In this document: positions 8,480-17,118 of the stretch, in pieces
How positions within the stretch are numbered: the stretch's first letter is position 1
Layout of the letters: every line of letters begins with the position of its first letter
NCBI RefSeq assembly: GCF_965219885.1
Contig: NZ_CBDCOT010000009.1
Span: 2,046,001-2,110,000 of the forward strand
DNA length: 64,000 nt
Source: Curvivirga sp965219885
GTDB taxonomy: Bacteria; Pseudomonadota; Alphaproteobacteria; UBA8366; Aestuariispiraceae
Direction of reading: 5' to 3'
Position numbers and translations under genes: made by a program
Notes under the pieces: generated by a model
What the model was told of the DNA's origin: nothing
The model's database searches: none
Seen by the model: the letters and a program-made list of their open reading frames with translations, nothing else

Positions 8480-10012
8480 ATGAAAGATATTATCCATGCC
8501 TTGGAAGAAAAACGGGACCAAGCCCGATTAGGCGGTGGGCAGCGTCGTATCGATGCGCAGCATAGCAAAGGAAAACTAACAGCAAGAGAACGTATTGATC
8601 TGTTCCTTGATGAAGGTTCCTTTGAAGAATGGGATATGTTCGTTGAACATGACTGTACCGATTTTGGTATGGAAGAAAACAAAATGCCGGGTGATGGCGT
8701 TGTGACGGGCTATGGCACTGTAAATGGCCGTCAGGTATTTGTTTTCTCTCAAGATTTTACCGTATTTGGCGGGTCTCTCTCTGCGGCGCATGCCCGTAAG
8801 ATTGTGAAGGTTATGGAACAGGCTATGAAAGTTGGTGTTCCTGTGATCGGCCTGAATGATTCTGGTGGTGCGCGTATTCAGGAAGGTGTGGCATCGCTGG
8901 CGGGTTATGCGGATGTGTTCCAACAGAATGTGTTGGCATCTGGCGTAATCCCGCAAATTTCCATGATCATGGGACCTTGTGCAGGTGGGGCGGTTTATTC
9001 CCCTGCAATCACTGATTATATCTTCATGGTGAAAGATAGTTCCTACATGTTTGTAACGGGACCGGAAGTTGTAAAAACCGTGACCAATGAGGAAGTAACA
9101 CAGGAAGAACTTGGTGGTGCAATCACCCATACAACCAAATCCGGTGTGGCGGATAAAGCGTTTGAAAATGATGTGGAAGCCATTGGCCAGCTGCGTCGTT
9201 TCTTAAGCTTCTTACCAAGTAACAACCGTGAGAAAGCACCAAGTAAACCAACATCTGATCCGGCCAATCGCGTGGAAATGTCTTTGGATACACTAGTGCC
9301 GGAAAATCCGAACAAACCTTATGATATGAAAGAGCTGATCCATAAAATGGTGGATGAAGGTGATTTCTTTGAAGTTCAACCAGAATATGCAGCCAATATC
9401 ATTTGTGGCTATGCCCGCGTCGAAGGGCAAACGGTTGGTATTGTTGCCAATCAGCCAATGGTCTTGGCAGGTTGTCTGGATATTGCGAGTTCTATCAAGG
9501 CCGCACGCTTTATCCGTTTCTGTGACAGCTTCAACATTCCAATCGTAACCTTGGTTGATGTACCAGGCTTCTTACCGGGCACCTCTCAAGAATATGGCGG
9601 TATCATTAAACATGGGGCGAAGCTTCTTTATGCTTATGCCGAAGCAACGGTACCAAAGGTAACCTTGATTACCCGTAAGGCCTATGGTGGGGCTTATGAT
9701 GTGATGGCGTCCAAACATTTGCGTGGGGATGTGAATTATGCATGGCCATCTGCGGAAATCGCGGTGATGGGTGCGAAAGGGGCGGTTGAGATTATCTTCC
9801 GTGCAGATCGTGATAATCCTGAAAAGATCGCAGAAAAAGAACAGGAATATAAAGATAAGTTCGCCAATCCATTCGTGGCTGGTTCATTGGGCTTTATTGA
9901 CGATGTGATCCGTCCGCATAACACACGTCCACGTATTGCACGTGCGTTGCGTATGTTACGTACCAAGAAACTTGAAAATCCGTGGCGCAAGCACGGCAAT
10001 ATCCCGCTTTAA
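8480..10012 (+). CDS. pccB: Propionyl-CoA carboxylase beta chain (carboxyltransferase)
   Basis: This subunit transfers the carboxyl group from biotin to propionyl-CoA to make (S)-methylmalonyl-CoA. The 510 residues cover the two crotonase-fold halves of the carboxyltransferase. Visible landmarks are GGGQRRIDAQHSKGKLTARER near the N-terminus, the first oxyanion region GPCAGGAVYSPAITD, and the second-half blocks VDVPGFLPGTSQEYGG and RKAYGGAYDVM. I chose the ATG at 8480, with AAAGGG upstream, over an in-frame TTG one codon earlier. pccA follows after 21 bp. Confidence 0.95.
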   Translation: MKDIIHALEEKRDQARLGGGQRRIDAQHSKGKLTARERIDLFLDEGSFEEWDMFVEHDCTDFGMEENKMPGDGVVTGYGTVNGRQVFVFSQDFTVFGGSLSAAHARKIVKVMEQAMKVGVPVIGLNDSGGARIQEGVASLAGYADVFQQNVLASGVIPQISMIMGPCAGGAVYSPAITDYIFMVKDSSYMFVTGPEVVKTVTNEEVTQEELGGAITHTTKSGVADKAFENDVEAIGQLRRFLSFLPSNNREKAPSKPTSDPANRVEMSLDTLVPENPNKPYDMKELIHKMVDEGDFFEVQPEYAANIICGYARVEGQTVGIVANQPMVLAGCLDIASSIKAARFIRFCDSFNIPIVTLVDVPGFLPGTSQEYGGIIKHGAKLLYAYAEATVPKVTLITRKAYGGAYDVMASKHLRGDVNYAWPSAEIAVMGAKGAVEIIFRADRDNPEKIAEKEQEYKDKFANPFVAGSLGFIDDVIRPHNTRPRIARALRMLRTKKLENPWRKHGNIPL

Positions 10013-10033
10013 GTTGTAGGAGGATTTAGAAAA

Positions 10034-12034
10034 ATGTTTAAGAAAATTCTCATTGCGAACCGTGGCGAAATTGCATGTCGCGTGATTAAAACAGCAAAAA
10101 AGATGGGCATTAAAACCGTGGCGGTTTATTCCGATGCCGATGATGGTGCCTTGCATATGCGTATGGCCGATGAAGCTGTACATATTGGTCCTGCGGCCTC
10201 TGCTGAAAGCTATCTTGTGATTGAAAAGATTTTGGATGCGATCAAACAAACAGGCGCCGAAGCCGTCCATCCGGGCTATGGTTTCTTGTCCGAAAATAAG
10301 CTCTTTGCCGAAGCGTTGGAAAAAGCGGGCGTTGCCTTTATTGGCCCACCTAAAGGCGCGATTGAAGCCATGGGTGACAAGATCGAATCCAAGAAATTGG
10401 CGATCAATGCAGGCGTAAGTTCCGTACCCGGTCATGTGGAAGCAATCGACGACCCTGAAGAAGCCGTGAAAATTGCCAATGGCATTGGTTATCCGGTTAT
10501 GTTGAAGGCCTCTGCTGGTGGTGGCGGTAAAGGTATGCGCCTTGCCTGGAATGATGATGAATGCCGCGAAGGCCTTGTATCTGCGATGAATGAAGGCCGT
10601 GCCTCTTTCGGGGATGATCGTGTGTTTATTGAAAAATTCATCGAACAGCCACGCCATATCGAAATTCAGATCATGGCGGATAAACATGGCAATACTTTGT
10701 ATTTCGGTGAACGTGAATGTTCTATTCAACGTCGTCATCAAAAAGTATTGGAAGAAGCCCCATCTCCATTCTTGGATGAAGCTACCCGTAAAGCCATGGG
10801 TGAACAGGCTGTGGCCTTGGCGAAGGAAGTTGATTATTGCTCCGCCGGTACGGTGGAATTTATCGTGGATAAGGATAAAAACTTCTATTTCCTAGAGATG
10901 AATACACGTTTGCAGGTGGAACATCCGGTGACTGAACTCATCACAGGTTATGATCTGGTCGAATTGATGATCCGCGTGGCAAATGATGAAAAACTGCCGA
11001 TGAAGCAGGAAGATGTGAAGCTGACAGGCTGGGCCCTTGAAGCGCGTCTTTATGCGGAAGACCCAGAACGTGGTTTCCTGCCATCCACCGGTCGTCTGGT
11101 TCAATATACAGCCCCGGAAGAAATCGAAGGCAAAGTTCGTGTGGATACGGGCGTCGAAGAAGGTGCAGAAATTTCCATGTTCTATGACCCGATGATTGCC
11201 AAATTGGTGACAGGGGGTAAGGATCGAAAAGAAGCTTTTGATAATATGCAACAAGCTTTGGATCTGTATCATGTACGTGGTCTTAGTCATAATCTTGGTT
11301 TCTTAAACCAGCTTTGTGGGGATGAGGACATCCGTGCAGGGAATATGACCACCAACTTTATTGGGGATCATTATCCTGACGGCATGACGGAAGAGCTATT
11401 GGCACCTAAGAACCCAAAACTTTTTGCGGCGGTGGCGTCCATGATCCATATGCGTGAATTGGAAGAAGAACAAGGCCTATCCGGCCGAGTAACACCAGCG
11501 GAACCGTTTAAGAAAGGCAAGTTTAATGCCTTCTTGGGTGAAAAAGATAAGATCGAATATAAGATCAAAATCAAAAAACGTTCCGATACCCATGTGACGG
11601 TGAAAGTTGATGGCGAAGAGTTTGAAATTGAGTCTAGCTGGAGCCCGATTGAGCCGATTGTGAAAACAGTTGTCAATGATACACCGGTGGTGATGCAACT
11701 GGATACATCCGAAGGCGGCAGCATTCTGTCCCATGACGGGGCGCGTATTCGCGTGCAATTGATCGAACGTCGCTTGGCACATCTCTTACGCTTGATGCCG
11801 TATAAGGAGCCACCTGATCTTTCCAAATTCCTGCTTTCCCCAATGCCGGGCTTGTTGGTCCGTCTTTCTGTCAAGGAAGGCGACCAAGTGAAAGCGGGTA
11901 GTGAACTCGCAGTGGTAGAAGCCATGAAAATGGAAAATATCCTGCGCGCTGAACAGGATGTCACCATCAAAGCGGTTTATGCCGAAGATGGCGACAACCT
12001 CGCCGTTGATCAAAAAATCGTAGAGTTTGAATAA
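10034..12034 (+). CDS. pccA: Propionyl-CoA carboxylase alpha chain (biotin carboxylase + BCCP)
   Basis: The alpha subunit carboxylates its own biotin using ATP and bicarbonate. The 666 residues contain the biotin carboxylase core (about 1-450, with KILIANRGEIACRV at the N-terminus and the ATP-grasp glycine loop KASAGGGGKGM), a BT linker domain and a C-terminal biotinyl domain. Biotin attaches at Lys632 in EAMKM. A strong ribosome binding site (GTAGGAGG) lies just upstream. It forms an operon with pccB and ends at a clear terminator. Confidence 0.96.
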   Translation: MFKKILIANRGEIACRVIKTAKKMGIKTVAVYSDADDGALHMRMADEAVHIGPAASAESYLVIEKILDAIKQTGAEAVHPGYGFLSENKLFAEALEKAGVAFIGPPKGAIEAMGDKIESKKLAINAGVSSVPGHVEAIDDPEEAVKIANGIGYPVMLKASAGGGGKGMRLAWNDDECREGLVSAMNEGRASFGDDRVFIEKFIEQPRHIEIQIMADKHGNTLYFGERECSIQRRHQKVLEEAPSPFLDEATRKAMGEQAVALAKEVDYCSAGTVEFIVDKDKNFYFLEMNTRLQVEHPVTELITGYDLVELMIRVANDEKLPMKQEDVKLTGWALEARLYAEDPERGFLPSTGRLVQYTAPEEIEGKVRVDTGVEEGAEISMFYDPMIAKLVTGGKDRKEAFDNMQQALDLYHVRGLSHNLGFLNQLCGDEDIRAGNMTTNFIGDHYPDGMTEELLAPKNPKLFAAVASMIHMRELEEEQGLSGRVTPAEPFKKGKFNAFLGEKDKIEYKIKIKKRSDTHVTVKVDGEEFEIESSWSPIEPIVKTVVNDTPVVMQLDTSEGGSILSHDGARIRVQLIERRLAHLLRLMPYKEPPDLSKFLLSPMPGLLVRLSVKEGDQVKAGSELAVVEAMKMENILRAEQDVTIKAVYAEDGDNLAVDQKIVEFE

Positions 12035-12052
12035 ACTCTAAACTATAAGTTT

Positions 12053-12083
12053 AAAGGCGATCTCATTGAGGTCGCCTTTTTCT
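12053..12083 (+). terminator. Rho-independent terminator after pccA
   Basis: The stem AAAGGCGA / TCGCCTTT has an 11-nt loop and runs into a T-rich tract. It ends the pccBA transcript. Confidence 0.85.
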
Positions 12084-12100
12084 TTTGGGGAGATCACAAA

Positions 12101-12379
12101 ATGACAAAATCAGTTCTCACACGTATCGAAGGCAAAGTGCAGGGCGTCTGGTATCGAAACTGGACGGTGGAAAATGCCAAGGAACTTGGTTTAAACGGTT
12201 GGGTGCGTAATCGCACGGATGGTTCTGTCGAGGCCCTCTTTTCAGGAGATGCAGAAATCGTCGATAAAATGCTAAAGCGCTGCGAAGACGGCCCCGAACT
12301 AGCACGAGTCACCGCCGTACTAGTAGAAATCAGCGACGCCCCTACCGGGGTTGGTTTGCATAAGTTCCCGACTGTTTGA
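12101..12379 (+). CDS. acyP: Acylphosphatase
   Basis: This small enzyme of 92 residues hydrolyses carboxyl-phosphate bonds. Both signatures are present: GKVQGVWYR, with catalytic Arg19, and GWVRNRTDGSVEA, with catalytic Asn37. A ribosome binding site GGGGAG precedes the ATG at good spacing. It lies just downstream of the pccA terminator, so it probably has its own promoter or relies on readthrough. Confidence 0.95.
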   Translation: MTKSVLTRIEGKVQGVWYRNWTVENAKELGLNGWVRNRTDGSVEALFSGDAEIVDKMLKRCEDGPELARVTAVLVEISDAPTGVGLHKFPTV

Positions 12380-12492
12380 TGATTTCCCAGAACTGAAAAT
12401 GATTAGTTGCAACTAGAAGATATATTGCTTGAATCTTTACAAGGTGGATACTATTTTTAATTGTATATATTCTAGTATTTCGGGAGGGGGCA

Positions 12493-13482
12493 ATGAGTGT
12501 CAAAGAAATGGAAAAGATTAAAGCTGAGCTTAGAAATCATATTCAGTCTCTTGAAGTGCTTTCATATCCATATAATAAAGACATGGTGCGTGGAACAAAA
12601 AGTTTTTTTGAGGACCTTAGGTTAGCTGTGAGTGGGAGAGTCCAGCAAGCTAAATTGGTAAATATTCTACCCGCATTCGATCAATTGTTATCAATAGGTA
12701 TTAGTCGTGGTGCAGCAAATTCTGCTATGGCTAAAGTTCTTGAGGGATTACATGATCTCTTGGATAACTGGAATGAGTTTTTTCCAGAAGAGACTTCTAG
12801 CATAGATGAGCAAATTAGTTATAACTCAGATACTGATGCTCTTGTTGAAGGAGAGAAGTATATACGCGGTATTGTAGAGGCTCAGGGTGAAATTCTTGAA
12901 CAATCAGGAGCAAGCCAACAAGAACTCGTAAAGATAGCAGGTAAAGAACAAGTTAGACTTCTTGCGGCAGAAAAATCATTTATCAGTCAGGAGCTACAAA
13001 GTTTAGTAAATGCTGAGGCTGTTAGTGCGCCTTTAAAGTACTGGAAAGATATGACACGAAAGCAGGCGAAATTCAGAACGAACTGGATAATTGCGTTAGT
13101 AGTTGTTTTATGTTCTGGAGTTTTACTTGCTTTAATGTTGCATGGTTATGCAAGTGGGCAAGGTTGGTATAATAAGGATAAGTTTTTTACATTTGATCAT
13201 GCAATTGTATTTGGCTTCCCTCTTGCTCTTCTTATCATGATGATAACACTTATTATTAAACAAATAGCTCGTGCCATTCATATGGGTGATCAAGCATATT
13301 TTCGGGTGACACAAATAAGTACCTATTTATCTCTTCTCAAAGCTGGGAAGATGAATGAAGATGAAAGGCATATTGCCTTGCAGGCTGTCTTTAAGGATAT
13401 GGATGGAAATGCGCCCGAAGTTTCACATCCTATTATTACTCTAGAAGCAATCCAGAAAATGATAAAGACTGGAGCTAGTTAA
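12493..13482 (+). CDS. DUF6161-like membrane protein of unknown function
   Basis: The 329-residue protein has a long predicted helical N-terminal part (1-185), two membrane segments (about 198-217 and 237-256) and a C-terminal cytosolic tail. The tail YFRVTQISTYLSLLKAGKMN followed by EDERHIALQAVF resembles the conserved end of DUF6161 membrane proteins; this is from memory, not a search. A strong ribosome binding site (GGGAGGGGG) precedes the ATG. It stands alone, with a perfect 10-bp hairpin after the stop. No function can be assigned. Confidence 0.75.
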   Translation: MSVKEMEKIKAELRNHIQSLEVLSYPYNKDMVRGTKSFFEDLRLAVSGRVQQAKLVNILPAFDQLLSIGISRGAANSAMAKVLEGLHDLLDNWNEFFPEETSSIDEQISYNSDTDALVEGEKYIRGIVEAQGEILEQSGASQQELVKIAGKEQVRLLAAEKSFISQELQSLVNAEAVSAPLKYWKDMTRKQAKFRTNWIIALVVVLCSGVLLALMLHGYASGQGWYNKDKFFTFDHAIVFGFPLALLIMMITLIIKQIARAIHMGDQAYFRVTQISTYLSLLKAGKMNEDERHIALQAVFKDMDGNAPEVSHPIITLEAIQKMIKTGAS

Positions 13483-13494
13483 GCTTATTAGCAT

Positions 13495-13523
13495 TGCTGA
13501 CCTTACATTAGAAAAGGTCAGCA
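13495..13523. terminator. Hairpin between convergent units (possible terminator)
   Basis: A perfect 10-bp stem TGCTGACCTT / AAGGTCAGCA has a 9-nt loop, 12 bp after the stop of the upstream gene. There is no clear T tract on either strand, so it may act as a 3'-end stabiliser or a weak bidirectional terminator. Confidence 0.45.
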
Positions 13524-13541
13524 GAATGAGAGGAGGAGCTC

Positions 13542-13822
13542 CTATATACCCAAATACTCTTTAACCGAAGCGGATTGAGTATTCACATTTAGAATATCTT
13601 CCGGCGCGCCACATTTTTCGATTGTTCCCTCTTTTATATAAGCCAATTGATCCGCGAATCCGAAGCTGTCCATAGGGCTATGGGCGGAATAGATCACGTT
13701 AAAGTTGAGGTTTTATTGAGCCTGTTTGATCAGGCGCATCATGTTTTTAGATAGGCTGGGATCAAGGGCGCTAAAGGGCTCGTCTAATAACAGAAGTGGT
13801 TTATGCCGCACCAAGACGACGT
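13542..13822 (-). pseudogene. Broken partial copy of thiQ (C-terminal ABC ATPase fragment)
   Basis: Read on the minus strand, this stretch aligns without gaps to thiQ codons from about 149 to the end. It shares the Walker B/D-loop region (RHKPLLLLDEPFSALDPSLS), then IYS-HSPMDS-GFAD and PEDILN-NTQSASVK-YLG. About four of five bases match by eye. The frame carries an internal TAA where thiQ has Glu182 (QAQ*NLN). The N-terminal half, including Walker A and LSGGQ, is absent. Similarity stops near 13815-13822. It is a decayed duplicate or an alien allele of the thiamine transporter ATPase. Confidence 0.88.
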
Positions 13823-13867
13823 TCATGACGTATAAAATCAAGATAGCAAAATGTGACTGTTGTGGAT

Positions 13868-14626
13868 TTAAAACCCATAATATTGCAGGATTTCTTGATA
13901 GGCGCCTGATGCGTGCAGTTTTACAAGACCACGGTTAAAGCTTTCTGTGATTTCAATATGATCTTTATGTTTGCGGGAAACGGCAAGATGAAGCTGGTTT
14001 TGATCGACGGGTTGATCAATGAAATCAAGCTGCTGGAAGAATTTTGAGGGCATCTGGGTGCGTAAAAAATGCAACATAACAAATTTGTCTGTGACAAATG
14101 CATCTGCCCGTTTGTGAAAAACTTGATTGGTGCCGAATTTATAGTTGCTGACGGAATGGATGTTGAGACCCTGATTTTTAAGAATACTTTCTACATGAGA
14201 ACTATTTAGTGTGACAATTCTATAGTGTTGTAAATCGGATAAAACTTCAAAACCAATCTCATTATCACGCCGCTTAAACAGGACAGATATTTCATCCCCG
14301 ATAGGTTCGGTGAAACTGGCCCATATTTCTCGTTCCGGATTTTTATTGGCTAGATATAACGCATCTAATTGGCCTGACTGAACCATTTTTACAGCCCTTG
14401 CCCAAGGTAATATTGTTAATTCTACCTTGTAACCTTCATAGGCCAATGCGCGCTCTGCAATTTGCCATGCCCAACCGTTACCGGGTAGGTCTTCACTAAC
14501 ATAGGGGCTGAATTCCAAAGTGGTGATACGAACAGTTTTATCCGCGCCGAATGCGAAATTGTAAGGCAGGAAAATTAAGATATAGAATACAAATCTTAAA
14601 TCGCGTAGAAACAACAGAATCTCCAT
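13868..14626 (-). CDS. Family 3-type periplasmic solute-binding protein
   Basis: The 252-residue protein has an N-terminal signal peptide (cleavage likely after about residue 27, PYNFAFGA). The mature part resembles SBP_bac_3 proteins of the orphan polar-amino-acid-like class: VRITTLEFSPYV, then ERALAYEGYKVELTILPWARAVKMVQSGQLDAL, typical of the W-R-A-hydrophobic block. No permease or ATPase gene adjoins it. It sits between intact thiQ and the thiQ remnant, transcribed in the same direction. The ligand is unknown, and it may be a sensor-type or orphan binding protein. Confidence 0.8.
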   Translation of the reverse strand: MEILLFLRDLRFVFYILIFLPYNFAFGADKTVRITTLEFSPYVSEDLPGNGWAWQIAERALAYEGYKVELTILPWARAVKMVQSGQLDALYLANKNPEREIWASFTEPIGDEISVLFKRRDNEIGFEVLSDLQHYRIVTLNSSHVESILKNQGLNIHSVSNYKFGTNQVFHKRADAFVTDKFVMLHFLRTQMPSKFFQQLDFIDQPVDQNQLHLAVSRKHKDHIEITESFNRGLVKLHASGAYQEILQYYGF

Positions 14627-14748
14627 CTGATTTCTGTTAGTTTACTTAAAAACAAATTATGTTTCTACTTATTCAAACTTGAATTTAGATATGTTTAGAC
14701 ACCAAAAATTAGAATCTTTAGTACATCTATACTTTTATGGACACTAAA

Positions 14749-15465
14749 TTAATTTCCCAAATAGTCTTTAACCGAAGCAGATTGAGTATTGGTATTTAAG
14801 ATATCTTCCGGTTTTCCAAATTCTTCGATTCTCCCCTCTTTGATATAGGCGACTTGATCTGCGAAGCCGACGCTGTCCATCGGACTATGGGTGGAATAGA
14901 TCACGGTCAGGTTGAGGTCTTCTTGAGCTTGTTCGATCAGGCGCATCATGTTTTTAGACAAGCTAGGATCAAGAGCACTAAAAGGTTCATCTAGCAAGAG
15001 AAGTGGTTTATGCCGCACCAAGGCACGGGCCAAGGCGACGCGCTGGCGTTGGCCGCCTGATAGAGTGGCAGGTAAACGATCTCCCATATTATCCAACCCC
15101 ACATGGGACAGGGCGTTTGCCACATTTTCTTGATCTTTTTTAGATAGCTTTAAGCTCGGATCAATACCAATCGCCACATTTTGGGTAATGCTAAGATGCG
15201 GGAAAAGATTATGATGTTGAAACAACATGGTGATCGGGCGTTCACTTGGCGCAAGGGGAACAAGATCATTGCCTTGAAAAGAGAGTACGCCTTGATCGGG
15301 TGATAGAAAGCCTGCGATCAAGTCTAACAAGGTTGTTTTACCGCCGCCACTTGGGCCAATCAGGGCAAGGATGTCGCCCTGTTTTAAGTTGAATTCATAG
15401 CGAAGCGTTAAATCTTTATAGTTATATTGAATATCGGAAAGGATCAGGCCTGTTTGTTGAGACAT
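14749..15465 (-). CDS. thiQ: Thiamine ABC transporter ATP-binding protein
   Basis: The ATPase subunit has 238 residues. Motifs are Walker A GPSGGGKTT at 37-45, the Q-loop in LFQHHNLFPHL, the signature LSGGQRQRVALARAL from 135, Walker B LLLLDEP at 155-161, and the switch His193. The start overlaps the thiP coding end by 22 bp, indicating coupled translation. Assignment to thiamine rests on the thiBPQ order and the TPP riboswitch. A decayed copy of its 3' part lies about 930 bp downstream. Confidence 0.93.
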   Translation of the reverse strand: MSQQTGLILSDIQYNYKDLTLRYEFNLKQGDILALIGPSGGGKTTLLDLIAGFLSPDQGVLSFQGNDLVPLAPSERPITMLFQHHNLFPHLSITQNVAIGIDPSLKLSKKDQENVANALSHVGLDNMGDRLPATLSGGQRQRVALARALVRHKPLLLLDEPFSALDPSLSKNMMRLIEQAQEDLNLTVIYSTHSPMDSVGFADQVAYIKEGRIEEFGKPEDILNTNTQSASVKDYLGN

Positions 15466-17084
15466 TGGGTTTGTCCTTTCGGTCCACCAATCAGGCGTTC
15501 CAATATAATAAATAAAAGATAGCAGGTTAGAATCAGGATTAAGGCCGCAAAACTTGCCTCATGTAACCGATAGGATCCAATTGCCCGATAGATATAGAGC
15601 GGCAAGGTGGAAAAATCCTGGCTGCCAAATAGGGCGATAATCCCGAAATCCCCGATCGACAAGGTGGTCGCATAGGCCATGGCAAGGCCAATGGGTTTTC
15701 GAAGTAAGGGGAAATCTATCATGCGAAAACGGGTCCATCCCTGGATACCCATACTGATACAAAGCGGTTGGGTTTCCTGGAACCGTTGTTGAAAGGCAGG
15801 GATCAAAATCCGCAAAGCAAAGGGTAAAGACATCAATGCGTTAATCAAGATCACCAAAAATGGTCCGATCTGATCCAAATTCGCATAGCTGGAAAGCGCA
15901 ATGAATAACCCTGTCGCTAAGGCAAAGGGGGAGAAGACCAGTATCAGTGCGCCGATGGTCTCAATAAAACTGCGTAAGGATCTGTTTTGGATATGGCGTA
16001 ATCCCAAACATAGACTAACGGCTAAAAGAATAGAGAGGCTTCCGGCAGAAAGCGATATACCTAGACTGATCAATCCTGCATTTAGAAGCGCTGGTTTACT
16101 CAGATAATCCCACTTAAAATGATAAAGAGCTTTGGCAATAACGGAAAACAAAGGAGGGAATACCAATAACAGAATCAAGGCAAGACTTACCCAGCCAAAG
16201 ACGCGCGCTAAAAGGCTTTTATTTTGTAGGAATTTTAAAATGCTTTCCTGTCCGGTTTGATAGGAAATTTCTGTTTCACTTTGTTTGCCAAAACGTACAA
16301 GAATAAAGCTTAAAATCGCACAGATCGCCAATTGTAACCCGGATAAAGTAACCGCACGGACCATATCAAAATCAAAATGAAGGGCTTGGTAAATCGCCAC
16401 TTCCAAGGTAGTCGCCCTTGGTCCGCCCCCAAGTGATAGGATAATGGCAAAACTTGTGAAACATAACATAAAGATCAAGGCTGCTAAGCCGGGCAGGGCA
16501 GATCGCAAGGCAGGTAGCTCAACCAATCGAAACCGCTGCCAAGGCGTGAAATTTAACTGGATCGCAGATCGCCATTGTTCTTGTGGAATATCATTCAAGC
16601 GGGACAAAAGGCTGCGCACCGCTAAGGGCGTGTTGAAAAAGACATGGGCCAAAAGGATGCCGAATAATCCATAAAGATAACCTTTGGTTTCAATGCCAAG
16701 GCTTCGCATCATCCAGACAATATAACCGGAATTCCCATGTACCTGTATAATGCCAAGGATGGCCACAATGACCGGCATGACAAGGCAGAGACCAAAATAA
16801 GTCAGGATGATCCTTTTGCCGGGAAAATTATGGTAATAGAAAAATCGTGCTAACGGGATTGCAAATAGAAGACTTAATCCCATGGAAAGGGCCGCCTGCC
16901 ATAAGGTGAAAACCAACACCCTTTTGATATAGCGACTTTGTAAAACGTCAAAGAAATTATAGCTTTCGGCCTGTAAAGCCAGATGAAAAAAAGCTGTCCC
17001 CAAAATGGTGATCAATATGCCAATGGATATCAGCAGCAAGAGTGTATCACTGCCAAATTTGGAGTTGTTATAAAAGATACGCAT
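15444..17084 (-). CDS. thiP: Thiamine ABC transporter permease
   Basis: The 546-residue inner-membrane protein has about twelve hydrophobic segments in two fused permease halves. Each half carries an EAA-like coupling loop: around WQRFRLVELPALRSALPGL in the first half and WTRFRMIDFPLLRKPIGLA in the second. This two-in-one layout is typical of ThiP. It overlaps thiQ by 22 bp and follows thiB after 34 bp. Confidence 0.93.
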   Translation of the reverse strand: MRIFYNNSKFGSDTLLLLISIGILITILGTAFFHLALQAESYNFFDVLQSRYIKRVLVFTLWQAALSMGLSLLFAIPLARFFYYHNFPGKRIILTYFGLCLVMPVIVAILGIIQVHGNSGYIVWMMRSLGIETKGYLYGLFGILLAHVFFNTPLAVRSLLSRLNDIPQEQWRSAIQLNFTPWQRFRLVELPALRSALPGLAALIFMLCFTSFAIILSLGGGPRATTLEVAIYQALHFDFDMVRAVTLSGLQLAICAILSFILVRFGKQSETEISYQTGQESILKFLQNKSLLARVFGWVSLALILLLVFPPLFSVIAKALYHFKWDYLSKPALLNAGLISLGISLSAGSLSILLAVSLCLGLRHIQNRSLRSFIETIGALILVFSPFALATGLFIALSSYANLDQIGPFLVILINALMSLPFALRILIPAFQQRFQETQPLCISMGIQGWTRFRMIDFPLLRKPIGLAMAYATTLSIGDFGIIALFGSQDFSTLPLYIYRAIGSYRLHEASFAALILILTCYLLFIILERLIGGPKGQTQCLNKQA

Positions 17085-17118
17085 TTCAGGGACGCTTGTT
17101 AAGACTTACATCACAGGC

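Noticed and set aside
9956..12013. Long minus-strand frames opposite pccB-pccA (for example 9956-10741 and 11371-11970)
   Set aside because: They are shadows of strongly conserved carboxylase codons, with no ribosome sites and no recognisable protein.
13726..13938. Plus-strand frame of 70 codons across the thiQ remnant
   Set aside because: It mirrors a shadow frame opposite intact thiQ (14948-15133). It confirms the duplication but is not a gene.
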